From the NCBI GenBank assembly GCA_021234155.1, contig JAJEKV010000030.1, positions 8,179,890 through 8,243,889 of the forward strand: a DNA stretch of 64,000 nucleotides. Reading direction: 5' to 3'. The notes beneath the pieces are model-generated. The model ran no database searches. It was not told where the DNA came from and saw only the letters and a list, made by a program, of their open reading frames with translations. How positions within the stretch are numbered: position 1 is the stretch's first letter; each line of letters begins with the position of its first letter. This stretch comes from Isoetes taiwanensis. Lineage: Eukaryota > Streptophyta > Lycopodiopsida > Isoetales > Isoetaceae. The position numbers and the translations under genes are program-made. This document shows positions 11,978-24,031 of the stretch, piece after piece.

Positions 11978-14900
11978 TTATCGTTCTTGGCTTTGTTCTT
12001 TTTCCATTTGAGCTTCCTGGTCATCAGGAACAGAGTATCTGCAACAATAATCAACGCATGCATTAACACATAAGATCCAATTGATATCATATAATACCTG
12101 TTTTATAATTCCTTCCGGGGAGATAATTTCATAATAAAAAATAAAAGAGTTCCTCCCTTTCCAAATTCTCCAGAGAAGGATATAAATTCTCCAGTCCGTT
12201 GGATTGTTAGGCATGAAGAAGTCCTTCTGGTTCAGAGTAACTAAGTTTTGGCCTAGGATCTCAGAGGCCAGCTCCAGAACCCATTCTGACCATAGGCAAG
12301 ATCTGAAGAGATGGTTTTCATCTTCCTTATAGGCTAGGCATCTGTCACAAATATCAGAGTTAGTCATTGATAGCTTAAACCTCTTACAATTGGTTGCCAG
12401 TCCCTTATGCCAGAGCTGCCACATAAAGGCTTTGATCTTCAGGTTAATTGGGTTGCTCCACATAAATTTGAGATTCCGTCTGGCTGTATCCGGAGAAACT
12501 CCCCACTTTAGGTGAATGGTGACAGTCTGTTGCCTCATGAGGTATCTGTAAGCAAAATTGACTCTGTAGTGTGCTTCCAAGAGTCAGGGGAGTGGGATCA
12601 TCTGCCATACATCACAGTGTTGATAATAGCTTCATAGAGCATTTTCGTTTGTTGACCTTCCCCTGCAAGGATAGAGTTATGGAATAGAATAATCCTATTA
12701 TTATCATAAAGGTCGCTGATCATAGTAATCCCTTTTTGCTTCCATAGTTTCGCTTGATCAGGGAAATGACAGGCTAGGCAAATATTGGGATTGTCAAGAA
12801 TGAGAGCGGGATTCCAAAAAATGGACTGCTCCATGGGTAAACCCTTTTCCCAGGTGTACATTTGTCTAACTTCAAGCCAAGCCTTAATCCATTTTTTAAT
12901 AAGGCTTGGAGTAGTGGCAGGAACAGAGAATGGGAAAAAGATAGAGTGGGGCAGATCCATTCTAAGGTTTCTTCAACCATAAGGGTGGCACTTATTAATA
13001 TAGTGCCTGATCAGAATAGAGATGGGGTGTTTAATTTTATCATAGGAAGCTTTATGGGAATATTTTGCTGCCAGTGCCAGGCCTTGCTTCCTGATATTCA
13101 TAGTTCCTAGTCCACCTTCAGCTTTTGGTTTGCAGCACTCTTCCATGGATACCGGGTGCCAATATCTTCTGTTTTGACCACAAGAGATAAACCTGCCAAT
13201 AATACTTTGAAGCTTGTTAGTGACTTTTTTGGGATCTAAAATAATTGAAGATTGGTAGACCTGCGAGGATGAGATCATAAAGTTGGCTATTATAGCTCTA
13301 CCATTTTTAGAGAGATATTTAGAATTCAGGGTATCAACATTTTTATAAAATTTATCAGTAATGTCATTCCACAAATCAGAAGCGTTACTTCTGATGGCAA
13401 AAGGGATACTCAAAATCTTAGATTTAGTTCATGGAGAGTTATACTTACAGCCAAAAAGGCTGGCTGATTGGGTGTCTTTGTCAATTTCTCTGGCCTGAAT
13501 AGCTGATTTAAGGGGATTGATTTTGCAACCTGAAGCTTGACCAAAATCCTGAAGGATTTGCTGAGTGTTGATAATTGAATTTTGATCCATAGATGTCAAT
13601 ATGAAAGTGTCATCAGCAAAGTGCCCGTTGAGAATTTGGTCCACCTGAGAATTATCTGGAAGTTGAAGGCCTTTGATAGATTTGTCATTCTTGGCAGCTT
13701 CCAATCTGCTGTGCAAGGCTTCCATGACTATTAGAAATAGAAAGGGGGCCAGAGGACAACCTTGTTTGACCCCTCTTCTTAAAGCAAAGAAGGGGCTACA
13801 TTCGCCATTAATAAGCACTGCAGATCTAGAATTACCCAAAATAGCTTTGAACATACCTATGCTTTCCTCGTTGAATCCCAAAGCCCTGCAACATTTAAAC
13901 AAAAAATTCCAACTGACCGTGTCAAAGGCTTTCGTGATGTCCAATTTGAGAAGAGCAATGTCTTGGTTGGATTCCTTGGCCCAGTGCAATCCTAAAATTG
14001 CAGTGACTACATTGTCAAGGATGAACCGGTCCTTGAGGTATGCTGATTGAGTACTGCTAATAGCAGTGTTTAAAATTTTCTTGAGCCTTGCAGCCAGCGC
14101 ACCTGCAATTATCTTGTAGATAACATTAGTTAGCGAGATTGGTCTGTAATCAGCAAAGGAAGTTGGAGAATCAATCTTAGGGATAAGGGTAATAAGACTC
14201 GTGTTGATTCTGGCATCCAGACATTTGCTAATCCTGAACTCATTGGCTAACTTGGTGACTCCATCACTTAAAATAGGCCAAGCCTTTTTAAAAAATTCCG
14301 CAGGGAGACCGTCTGGTCCCGGAGTTTTCCCATTATCATGATCAGTGAAAGGGGAAGAGATCAAGTCGTTTTGGTCCCTATTAACTTTACTTCTAATACT
14401 AATGAACAAGTTCATCCTCTCATCAGAACAATCAGTGTTGGTACCCATGATTTTGGTAAAATGGTCAACAACAGCTTTTTTGAGATTAAGATCTCCAGAG
14501 ATAATAGTGTCCCCAACCTTGACTTCTTCAATTTGATTTCTCTTGAGTTTGGTTTTGGCTTTGATGAAGAAGTACATGGAGTTGCAGCTCTCGTCTTCCT
14601 TAAGCTCTTTGATCTTGGCCTTCACTTTCCAACCCTTTGCAATGCTGATTTCCTCCTTCTCAATCTGAATCTTGATGTCATCTTGCATGTCAGCTGGGGC
14701 AGTACTGAGCCTTTGTCTTAATTGAGAGAGATTAGCATGCTTCTGGTAGTGAATCTCTTTTCCCCAACCTTTTAACCAGCTTTTGATATGTTTGGCCAGG
14801 TTGATCCACCACCACATCCATCCTGTGTCTGCAACTGGTTTGGGATGGGCAATTGATAATATCCTGGAGCTTATCAAGAAAATCCTCATGGTCTAGAAGT

Positions 14901-15666
14901 CAACATTTAGCTTGAAAAAGGATTTTCTACTGCTATGATTGTTTTTGCCAGTCAGACTAATTTGCTGAGGAAAATGATCAGAAAGGGTATATCCAATTAA
15001 ATTATCTACTCTGCTACTAATGGTCCACAAGTTCTCACTCAGGTAGAAACGGTCATGAAGGCAACAAATAGGGTCAGCCCTATGATCAGACCAACTAAAG
15101 GAATTGGGCTTGGTTCTGGCCATTCTAAGAGTGTGATCAGTGAGAAGATTGGCCCAAGCACACATCTCTTGAGGCAAGAGAGCCTTAAAATTCTTGTTTT
15201 TCATATAGCTATCTGTAACCATGTTAAAGTCACCTGCAAGGATAAGATCATCAACATCTATGCTAGCTAGGCTCTGGTTGATCTTATTCCACACCATAAT
15301 CCTCTCAGAGGGGTTGTGGTAAGAATAAACGTTGGTGATGGCTATTGTCTCAGAGCCTAGATTACCTACTAGAATCTGCCATCTACCATTATTGTCATTT
15401 ATCATATGAGTTACTTCCAGACTGATTCTCTGATTCCATACAATAGCAATACTTGCAGACGAATCATTAGCACTGATAGACCAAACTTTAAAATTGGGGG
15501 GAAGAGATCTAGAAATAATATCATTGTGGTTAGGGTCATGAATCTTGTGTTCCTGGATAAGCAAGATATCAGGGTTAAGGGTAGAGATACAGACCTTTAG
15601 ACGCTCCCTTTTGATAAGGTTATTTACTATCCTGGAGGTTCCAAGTGATTATCTTTAAAGAATTAG
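11978..15666 (-). pseudogene. LINE ORF2: AP endonuclease, reverse transcriptase, zf-RVT
   Basis: ORF2 nicks target DNA and reverse-transcribes the element RNA. On the minus strand the start reads SLKIITWNLQDSK, followed by an AP-endonuclease block (15564-14893) with DLILAGDFNMV and SDHFP. Reverse transcriptase follows (14889-13429) with GPDGLPAEFFK, DYRPISLTN, KLDITKAFDTV, GVKQGCPLAPFLF and the catalytic FADD near 13612-13623. The connection domain is split (13413-12973, 12960-12598). The C-terminal block (12580-11978) has the zinc-ribbon pattern CDRCLAYKEDENHLFRSC typical of plant L1 elements. At least five frame changes or stops separate the blocks. Confidence 0.93.
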
Positions 15667-15669
15667 ACA

Positions 15670-17632
15670 TTAACATTTATACCTACCTTTGGCCATCCTG
15701 GATTGGATGGCAGAGTTCCTGGGGCTGACTCTGAGAGGTCCCACATAAGATTTCTTCTGTCCGCTGCCCCTCCTTCTTGATGTAATTTGCTTCCATCCTT
15801 CCTCATTACAGGAGTGGATGAACTCATTCTCCGAGTTATAGCTATCAGACTCCACCTCAGAATGATTTTCTTCCTTGAGAGGGAAGGAGAGAGTCATAAT
15901 CCCTGTTTTAAATTTAACTTCCATATTGACATTTCTAAGTAAGAAATTCCAGTTGTTATCCATAAAGAGAGAATTGGGATCATTCTTAAGAGTAAAATCC
16001 ATTTGATTCTCATTAGAGGACGTCTGAGTTATGGTTTTACAACTGTTTTGAGCAGCACCGTGAGTATCCATCTTTTTGGGGCGCCATTCTTGCCTGATGA
16101 TGAGAGGAGGTTTCACGAAGGTGCCCTTGTCACAGATAGGAGTGGCTTCTTCGAGCACCTTATGGATAGGGAGCTTAGAATACACAACCTCCAAATTTAG
16201 AGTTCTACCTTCTGAAAGCTTAATTTTGACATTTTTCAGCCACCTGGAGTCGATTTCTTTAGAGATGCAGACAGATGGGAAATTAGTTTGGAGGATGTTT
16301 ATACAAATAATATCCCCCAAATTGCTCGAGATAGCCTTCAGATGGGATAGAGTCCATAGGGCAGGAGGCAAATTAGGAAATGTGATCCAGGTGGAGGTAG
16401 AAATGTATTTAGAGTTACCTGGGGTAAACAGTGGGCTCCATTTCATGATATAGAATTCGTTGTTGCTAATTTTGCCCAATTTCTTTTTTAGCAGGTAGGT
16501 AACGCTAATATTATCCCTGCAGTCTGTCATCGATCTTGAGCAGGGAGCAAATGGGGACTCTGTGGGTTTTGGTGATCCAAAACTTGATTTCACCAATAGA
16601 TGGGCACTTAAAAGGAAAATGGATTAGAAGCCCTTCATCAGAGTATAAATTTACTGCTGTAGAATCATGAACACCCGAAAGATCAATATAATCCAAATTA
16701 ACTTTAGGTTTGTCAGTCGGGTTAGCACATGAATCAAAATTAAGCAAAGCATTCTTATAGGAGGGAAGAATTGGACCTTTTTGTCGCTTTTGCCAATGAC
16801 AGGTATCCGGTGACTGACATTCTGATCTTCAACAGAGGTACTGATCTTGTTCATGCCCGAGTTATTTAAGCCCTCGCAGTTCTTGCACTCACACCGAACT
16901 GTCTCAAGTGGGTTGAAGTATCCATTAGAATCTCTGATTTTGCATGCACCGGTATCCTTTTTGAGTCCTGTCTGGTAAATGCTGTATTCTTGTGAGATGT
17001 CCTTAAGGATCAGATCAGCACCCGAGGGGAGCTTGCTCAGAGCTTGCTTACGGTGGTGCTCGATAATGCTCATCAGCATCTTCCCATCTTTTGATAAGCT
17101 TTATGGAGGCCTTTGAGTTCCAGTTGAGGTTTTCAAGATCAAGAAGAGTAGCTTTTGCCAAACTGAGTAACTCATCCATGGATTTTTGGAAGATGTTGCT
17201 CTTGAGGCTGCAACAGTCCGCTTCGGAGTGGCCTTGCTTAACCATTATCCTTTTGCATAAGTTTCTATCCATTTCTTGGAGTAACTCGAACATATTCCAG
17301 GCCCAATCCCTATCGTTTGCTCTACCAGAGGCATAATCTTTTTCCACAGCTTTCATTTTGTTAAGGGTGTCACATATAGCCCCATCACCGAGAACTTCCA
17401 TGTAAACTGCCGCTGCTTTCTGCTGATCCTGAATTAGAGCAAAGGTAATATACATGGATTTCATTTTTTCCCATACTTTGTCATTCTTGCTGTCAAGCCA
17501 GAAGATATTTGTCCATTCGTCGTCTTCAATCATCCGAAGGGCCTTTTCGTTTTCCATTTGGCTCTTGGGTAGATCCGAGCCAATTTTCACAGTTTTGCTG
17601 GTCATTTTTAGTTTTTGCCTGCGTATCTCCAC
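15670..17632 (-). pseudogene. LINE ORF1, gag-like RNA-binding protein
   Basis: Plant L1 ORF1 proteins bind the element RNA. Overlapping minus-strand frames (17632-17048, 17079-16651, 16747-16511, 16596-15670) form one broken ORF1. The C-terminal part contains STSTWITFPNLPPALWTLSH and EIDSRWLKNVKIKL, which resembles the DUF4283-type region of plant LINE ORF1. The middle has a Cys-rich stretch (ETVRCECKNCEGL). It sits immediately upstream of ORF2 in the same direction. Confidence 0.75.
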
Positions 17633-18071
17633 ACTAAAATCTGTAGATCACTAAAGAACCAAGCTGGCCGGAGATCAAAGAAACTTGTCCAGTGGAGAAT
17701 AGGTTCAATTCCAAATCTCTCAAGAACTGAAATTTGAAAGAGATTACGGTTGAATCTGCCTAGGGCACGGTAGCCCGAGTTATGGGCCGTGATTCTTAAA
17801 GAGCCTACTCTGTCAAAACACAAAATGCTGAGAAAGTGACTGCCTATAGCTGTTCTACTAAATCCTATTCTGGTCCTAGAATTGTACGACTGAATGATTA
17901 GGCTATCTATTGCAGCAACAGTCACGTCAGATTCAGAAGGGGTATCCGGGAAACCCAGGCCCTAGAGAACAACCTCCAAGAAGGCCTCATCCATCGAGCC
18001 TGGGATTCGCATGGAGCCCGAGGCGCCAAACTAAGCGCTTAACGTTCATCTCCACCCTTGCCAGATTGTCC

Positions 18072-19086
18072 AAAACCAATACAGATTACACTGATTGATT
18101 CGACTACAAGCAAAGGGCATCAGACTTGAGGACGCTAACTCTAATGGAGAGAGAGGTCCTGCACCACGTGAACTCTAGCACAAAAGTGCAGTACCTCAAC
18201 TATCAGGACTTGATTGTGTCATATCCAGAGTTTACAAAGGAGCGCTTGCTTCAAATTGCAGGTATGGATACTGCTTACGTGAAACAGAATATCAATTAAA
18301 GATCATATCCTAGGTACTCTTCCTGCCGTCATGTTAGCTTGTGTTAACGGCATTATCAGCCCGAACCAGGATAAGGATCGTGTCCATGAGAGAAATGTGG
18401 TAAGGATATGCATTAAAGATGGCATTCCATCTACCATTACGCTAGAGCATGTTCAGCTGGTCTGTGTTGACATGAGAGGTTTCAAGTCAGATTGGAAGGT
18501 AGGCCAGTTCCTTGATTTATTTACAAGGGTCTCTGCAATGATGCAGTGAAAGCGTATCATCTCTTGATACTTCTCCTTTATGGCCAATTGCCCAACTGTC
18601 TCCACAGTTTAACACAGATTGAGGGAGAAGGGCACATTTATATTGGAACTTACAAAGAGCACGGGTTCGAGAACAAAAAGCGGGTAAAGGAACACCAATA
18701 CTTCATCAACGACATCCTGGTCAACAAAAATGAGGCCAAAGTCTTATCTAAACAGGCAAGATTGGATCTGGGGTTCTCCTTGCCTGATCATCCAGGAAAG
18801 AAGACAGAGATGCCTGCCTGGAAGTGTACCAGTGACGAGGAGACTGACAAGAAAATAAAGAAACACAGGAGGTCCATGTTCACGTCCAAAATGAAATATA
18901 GCTGGATGTCAATGGACGGTGATATTATCTTCCCGTCGCAAATGAAAACATCCTACGCTTAATACATTGTGGAGCAGCTTCTTCCCTGGATGGATGCTTG
19001 CTCGACTTCTTTTCTTGTGGGATGTTTTCAAGGGTTGCTTTGATCCAGGAGAAGAGAAGCATTGCTTTCGAATATGATGATAGAAG
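18072..19086 (+). pseudogene. Disrupted gene, methyltransferase-like segment
   Basis: After the second LINE target duplication the coding sequence resumes (frames 18331-18549 and 18546-18962, with a change of frame near 18540). Toward the MITE another frame reads ENILRLIHCGAASSLDGCLL and then DFFSCGMFSRVALIQEKRSI, then AFEYDDR. A D-x-F-x-C/G-G-x-x-S-x-x-A block followed by +SIAxEYD is the shape of the AdoMet-binding motif I and acidic strand 2 of DNA amino-methyltransferases. Two stops lie upstream in this frame (around 18900-18935). The call rests on motif shape alone. Confidence 0.35.
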
Positions 19087-19690
19087 CAGGGAATAAATTA
19101 CTAATCACATATTTCTTATTAGCCAGAATGACTTTAGCTAAACTTGCTCGATATTAATCCCAAAACTTTCTGTGGTTTAGCTAAACTCTACACATTTTTC
19201 CTCTCATACTTTCTAGCGTTTAGCTAAACTAACCCAAACATCATCCCAAAAATTTCTATGGTGTGGCCAACAGAAAATATTAAGCCAAATTACTATACTT
19301 TTTTTCAATCGTTTCCACTTATTTTAGTCATTTTCTTTGAGAAAACATTCTAAAATAATGTTAACTAGCAAAGTCTAGGACTCAAATTAATTCATAATGC
19401 TAGAAACTAAACGACTAATCATATATTTTATATAAACTAGAATGATGTTAGCTAAACTAGCCCGAAATTCATTCTAAAAGTTTCTATGGTTTGGCTAAAC
19501 AATACAAAATTTCACTCTCTTACTTTCTAGTGTTTGGCGAAAGAGCTCCAGGGTTGGTGCAGTCCCGGAAAAAGTTAAGCTAAAATTATTATTTTTTTCA
19601 CAAATTTTTTCATTTACTTTAGCCAAATTTTTTTGAAAATGTCCTAAAAAATCACCAAATAGCTAAGTTTAGCCCTTAAATTATTCCATG
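19087..19690. mobile_element. hAT-type MITE, copy 1
   Basis: A 604-bp non-coding element flanked by the perfect 8-bp duplication GATAGAAG (19079-19086 and 19691-19698). Its ends are CAGGGAATAA and TTATTCCATG, an inverted pair with one mismatch. The 8-bp duplication and CA...TG ends are hAT hallmarks. The interior repeats (T)TTAGCTAAAC. A near-identical copy lies at 23002-23608. Removing it rejoins the host frame EYD-DRR, so it inserted into an exon. Confidence 0.92.
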
Positions 19691-19919
19691 GATAGAAGAA
19701 CATGCCTTCTTCAAAGCTTCTTCACGTACCTAGAAAAGCTAGTCAGCGATGCTCAAGAGGAGAGCAGAGAGGAAGGTGAAGATGTGGAGGATGGTGAAGA
19801 TGGAGAGAAGGAACAATCCAATTTCGAGAGGGGAGAACCCTCAGCCCCCGACATGCACATCATGCAGAGCATGATGATATCAGATAAAGTGGATGATGTT
19901 ATCAACAATTTCCAGAGTG
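19691..19919 (+). pseudogene. Disrupted gene, acidic region
   Basis: The frame continues from 19086 across the MITE. It reads CLLQSFFTYLEKLVSDAQEE, then a Glu/Asp/Gly-rich stretch (EEGEDVEDGEDGEKEQ) and IMQSMMISDKVDDVINNF. It stops at the duplicated target of the second LINE and resumes at 25993 as ENYAQMLEMLKK. The absence of stops across the join shows that this was one exon before the LINE landed. Confidence 0.6.
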
Positions 19920-20087
19920 GGTACAGATAACTTTCAAAAATGGAGGTAGACCAATGGCGGTGGCGCTAAGGCGGCGGCTCCAGGCGACGACGTGAGCGGA
20001 TCTGTGGAGCGAAACTCTGGAGGGCGGCATGGCAGATAATCGGATCGGCAGGAGCGAGCCTCAAGGGAGGCAGTCGACTCCTCCTAA

Positions 20088-22215
20088 GTGAATTCCGAAG
20101 CTGGCTCGGGCGGCCCAGCAAAATCGGTTGGTTGGGGCTGGGTCTTCAGCTCAGAAGCCCAATCCGCCTTCAATGAACCTTCTTACAGTAGAGAGGGAGC
20201 CTGTAGAAATCAATTCGGCAGCCTTGGGGTTTATTACAGGACCGGCCTGCTGGGCTGGTGCTCTCACCGGATCAGCCTGCAGGTGGAAGGGAGAGTGAGG
20301 AGAGGAGTTCGGCTGCCTCAGGATTACAGGGCCAGCCTGCTGGCCGGCGTTTGTGCAGTCCATAGAACCGGCTTCCCCAGAGCCGGTCCCAATCAGTGCC
20401 TCGCATGACAGATTTGCAAAAGAGGGTAGTGGGCCACTCCAATCGGTTGCCCAATCGATTGCCCATCGGGCAGAGTTGAACAGGGTTCTTGGGTTGATCG
20501 CAAACAGGGGTTTTGGGCAGCAGCCAGGGCCTGGGCAAGGCCCTATGGAGGTCGGGGAGAAGGAGGGAGCGGTCCATCCCTTGGTATGCCAGCAGGCACC
20601 CTCACTACACAGCCTGCAGGTTGGTGTTCATGCAGGGAGCCTTCGAGCAATGGATGCACAAGCTCCGGGGGAGGCGGAATTTGAAATCCCGAGCAGCATG
20701 CCGCCATTGGAGATGGCAACCCCGTTTGGCAGTCCAAGCTTGCCTGCCTCTACTTTGCCGGAGGAACCCTTCGCAGTGGCAGAGCCAGTGTGCAATCTGC
20801 CTCCGGCCGAGGGGTGTGGTGGTGTGTCACAACATTCACATAAGCCGTCGGGTCGAGAAAGCCCAAGTCTAGAGAGGCGGACGGTAGAGGGGCATGGCGT
20901 CAATGCGGCAGGGCCCGCATGGCGAACGAATGATACGGTGAGCCGGCTCTCACGTCCACGGTTCTAAGAATGGATCCGGCACACAGTGGCGCCGGCCGAC
21001 ACTTACCGAATGGAGGAGGCTTTGGCCTTTCTGAACCAGCACAACAGGAGGGAGTTGCAGGTTGACCCTATTGGCCCGCCTGCTACCGTAGTCGAGCTAG
21101 ACCATCAGCAGCACCTCAAGTCGATTTCCAACTTGGTCTCGTGCACAGTGTTGGTGTACTACACTGGAGTGCTAGACACCCTGAGAGTCGGTAGGTGGCT
21201 GCAAGCTCACTTTAAGCGGCTGGAAATCTTGCCGTTCCAGTCCTTGAAGTTCCTGGGGAATAACTTTTTCCTCCTCATGTTTGACGCGACCCCAGTGGTG
21301 GAGAGGATAATTGCGAGAGGGGTTGACCTCATGTGGGGGAATTATTTGATTTACCAGCATTACACCCCTGGTGTGAGTGCTCGGTCCTTATCGGCCCTGA
21401 AGATCCCGTGTTGGTTTTAGGTGATGGATCTTCCCGCAGTTGTTGCCAGAATTCATGATGGCGATCGCTAATGGGCTCGGTGGGCATATTTCTCACTCCA
21501 TAGTTCGGGCGCCCAAGATTTGTGTTGCTTTACCCATGGATAGTCCATTGCCTCCCTCAGTGACCGTTAAGCGCGGTGACTGGTACTTTCGGTTTCCCCT
21601 CAGACTGTTAAATGGGGCAGAGATCCAGAGAATGTTTCCCGCCCTCCAGGTCTTTGCAGGTTCGCTTCCGGAGTGCAGACCCGTGTCAGTGCCAGGGGCT
21701 TCACGGGAGGCAAGGTAGGAGGTTCTGCAGAACGGGGCCCAGGCTCCATCCCGAACTCTGCCGGTGGAGGGGGCGCCTTCAGCCAGGACCCAGGCAGCGG
21801 ATGGGTCCATGCCGGATAGGCCGCTCCGGTCTACTGCGAATAATGGGCCAGCGGCCGTTCCAGTGCCAGGGCAGGGCGGCATGGACCCAACGGTATCTCT
21901 ACAGATGGTGGCCCAGAAGTTGCTTCACATCCAGCGGCTTCAGGAACGGGCGGAGCAGCGGTAGTCCAAGTGGGCTCTGGACTGCCTGATAAGCAGTGGG
22001 GGCAGCCGTCGGACTCTGATGCAGTATCCACCTAAGCCTCCTCGGAGGGGATGGAACTTGATAAGGTGGCCCGGGTACGCTCGTGGGCGGATGAGGTGGA
22101 TTTGGATGCTGAGGTCGCACTCACAGATAACCCGCTCGCTCTTGTTCCGTATGACTCAGATCAGGAGCCTGCTCCACCGGCAAGACGGGGGCGGAAGAAG
22201 AAGCATCGTAAGAAT
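20088..22215 (+). pseudogene. LINE 2 ORF1, gag-like
   Basis: The best-preserved part is 20986-21720. It reads MEEALAFLNQHNRRELQVDP, then VGRWLQAHFKRLEILPFQSL and FFLLMFDATPVVERIIARGV, then after a stop VMLPEFMMAIANGLGGHI in a shifted frame. This is the DUF4283-like layout of plant L1 ORF1. The upstream part (20353-20967) is Pro/Glu/Ser-rich and probably disordered. The downstream part to about 22215 ends in a basic KKKHRKN stretch just before ORF2. It is broken by several stops. Confidence 0.7.
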
Positions 22216-22868
22216 CCCTCTTCTCAGTAGTGGCTATGGACAAGAAGATTTTGAGCTGGAATGTGCGGGGGGTGCGCTCGTCACCCGCTAAGAGAACGAG
22301 AGTGGCGTTGGCTGTTTGCAAACTGGACCCAGATATCTTGTGCCTTCAGGAACATAAGTATCATAGGGGGGATGCTCGGGCACTGTGGCCGCAATATGCT
22401 GCTGTAGTTGCCATCTCTGGGGCCTCTAAAGGTGGGACTGCCGTTGCATGGAAGATGCATGTGCAGGTGACTTTTACCCTGGCCGACCGTTGGGGCAGAT
22501 GGGTCATCATCAAGTGGCAAGAGGGGCCGCACGAGTGGGGGATTGTGAACGCCTATGCCCACAATAGTGCGCAGCAGAGAGGGGCGTTGTGGGCGTCGCT
22601 AAGGCACAAGGTTGCATCCCTGGGGGCTGGTCTGGCTTGGCTGCTCCTGGGCGACTTCAACATGGTCGAGTCTATTCAGGACAGGTGTGGCAGAGCAACG
22701 GAAGTGGTGCAGGGTTTTGAGCGGCAGCAGTGGGTGATGTTGTTGGACTCCTTGCACTTGGCAGAGGCGGCGGGTGACTCCACATTCACTTGGTGTAATC
22801 AGTGGACGGGGGTCGGTCGGGCATATGCTCGACACGACAGATGCTATGCGAATACCCTAGCATCGGAC

Positions 22869-24031
22869 CAGGGATAGGTTCAATATTGTATACGTTTTAT
22901 ACTCAATACGTATTATTCGAATAATACGGCACTAATTTGAAGTATAATACGTCAAAAATACGGCAAAAAAAAATTCCGGCATTGAAAATTTTTCGCGTAA
23001 GCAGGGAATAAATTACTAATCGCATATTTCTTATTAGCCATAATGACTTTAGCTAAACTTGCTCGATATTAATCCCAAAACTTTCTGTGGTTTAGCTAAA
23101 CTCTACACATTTTTCCTCTCATACTTTCTAGTGTTTAGCTAAACTAACCCAAACGTCATCCCAAAAATTTCTATGGTGTGGCCAACAGAAAATATTAAGC
23201 CAAATTACTATACTTTTTTTCAATCGTTTCCACTTATTTTAGTCATTTTCTTTGAGAAAACATTCTAAAATAATGTTAACTAGCAAAGTCTAGGACTCAA
23301 ATTAATTCATAATGCTAGAAACTAAACGACTAATCATATATTTCATATAAACTAGAATGATATTAGCTAAACTAGCCCGAAATTCATTCTAAAAGTTTCT
23401 ATGGTTTGGCTAAACAATACAAAATTTCACTCTCTTACTTTCTAGTGTTTGGCGAAAGAGCTCCAGGGTTGGTGCAGTCCCGGAAAAAGTTAAGCTAAAA
23501 TTATTATTTTTTTCCCAAATTTTTTCATTTACTTTAGCCAAAGTTTTTTGAAAATGTCCTAAAAAATCACCAAATAGCTAAGTTTAGCCCTTAAATTATT
23601 ATTCCATGGCGTAGTTTAAACCCCGGTTTAAAAAAAAAAAAAAGTTTCGCCGAAAATTTATTATTATTATTTTTTTTTTTTCGCGTAAGCGAAATAATTG
23701 TTTCGCTTTTTACGCTGGAATCGTTTCGCGTGAAGTTTAAACAGAGGTTTCTGCTTTTAAAAAAAAAAAAACATTCGGATTTTTTTTTTTTTTTTTTTTG
23801 AATTTAAACTACGCTGAAACTTTTTCGTAAAAAGTTTAAATGAAGGTTTAAAAAAAAATATAAAAAATTTTTAAATTTTCGCGTAGTTTGAACCGAAGGT
23901 TTCGTTCTACGCTGAATTTTTTTTAGGCCGTAGGGTTAAAATACTAAAAAAAACGATTTAACCTAAAAATACATATTTTTGGACTTTATACGTTTGGAAA
24001 AATAATTTCGTACGTACAGAACCTATCCCTG
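22869..24031. mobile_element. Non-autonomous hAT element in LINE 2
   Basis: The ends are CAGGGATAGGTTC and its reverse complement GAACCTATCCCTG. The flanks are CATCGGAC (22861-22868) and CATCGGAA (24032-24039), an 8-bp duplication with one mismatch. No transposase is visible. The interior has many (T)TTCGCGTA, TACGCTGA and GTTTAAA repeats and long A or T runs. A MITE copy is nested at 23002-23608. Removing the element restores the endonuclease frame of LINE 2. Confidence 0.93.
23002..23608. mobile_element. hAT-type MITE, copy 2, nested
   Basis: Nearly identical to 19087-19690, with the same CAGGGAATAA start and TTATTCCATG end plus a 3-base ATT duplication near the end. Flanks GCGTAAG and GCGTAGT resemble an imperfect duplication. 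Nesting order here is gene, LINE, hAT, MITE. Confidence 0.9.

Larger units (their letters stand above)
11564..18071 (-). mobile_element. L1-type LINE, near full length, minus strand
   Basis: A 6.5-kb retrotransposon ends at 11565-11580 in a T run, which is its poly(A) tail on the minus strand. It is flanked by a perfect 18-bp duplication AAAACCAATACAGATTAC (11546-11563 and 18072-18089). ORF1 lies at 17632-15670 and ORF2 at 15666-11978. The intervals 18071-17633 and 11977-11581 are its 5' and 3' untranslated regions. Stops and frame changes in both ORFs show it is dead, but the perfect duplication argues for a fairly recent insertion. Confidence 0.95.

Noticed and set aside
18546-18962. Open 138-codon frame as an independent gene
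   Set aside because: It continues the disrupted gene from 18331 in a shifted frame, and the downstream pieces join to the same gene across transposons.
20088-22215. GC-rich CpG-island-like host gene
   Set aside because: Position, DUF4283-like motifs and the adjoining ORF2 show it is LINE ORF1.
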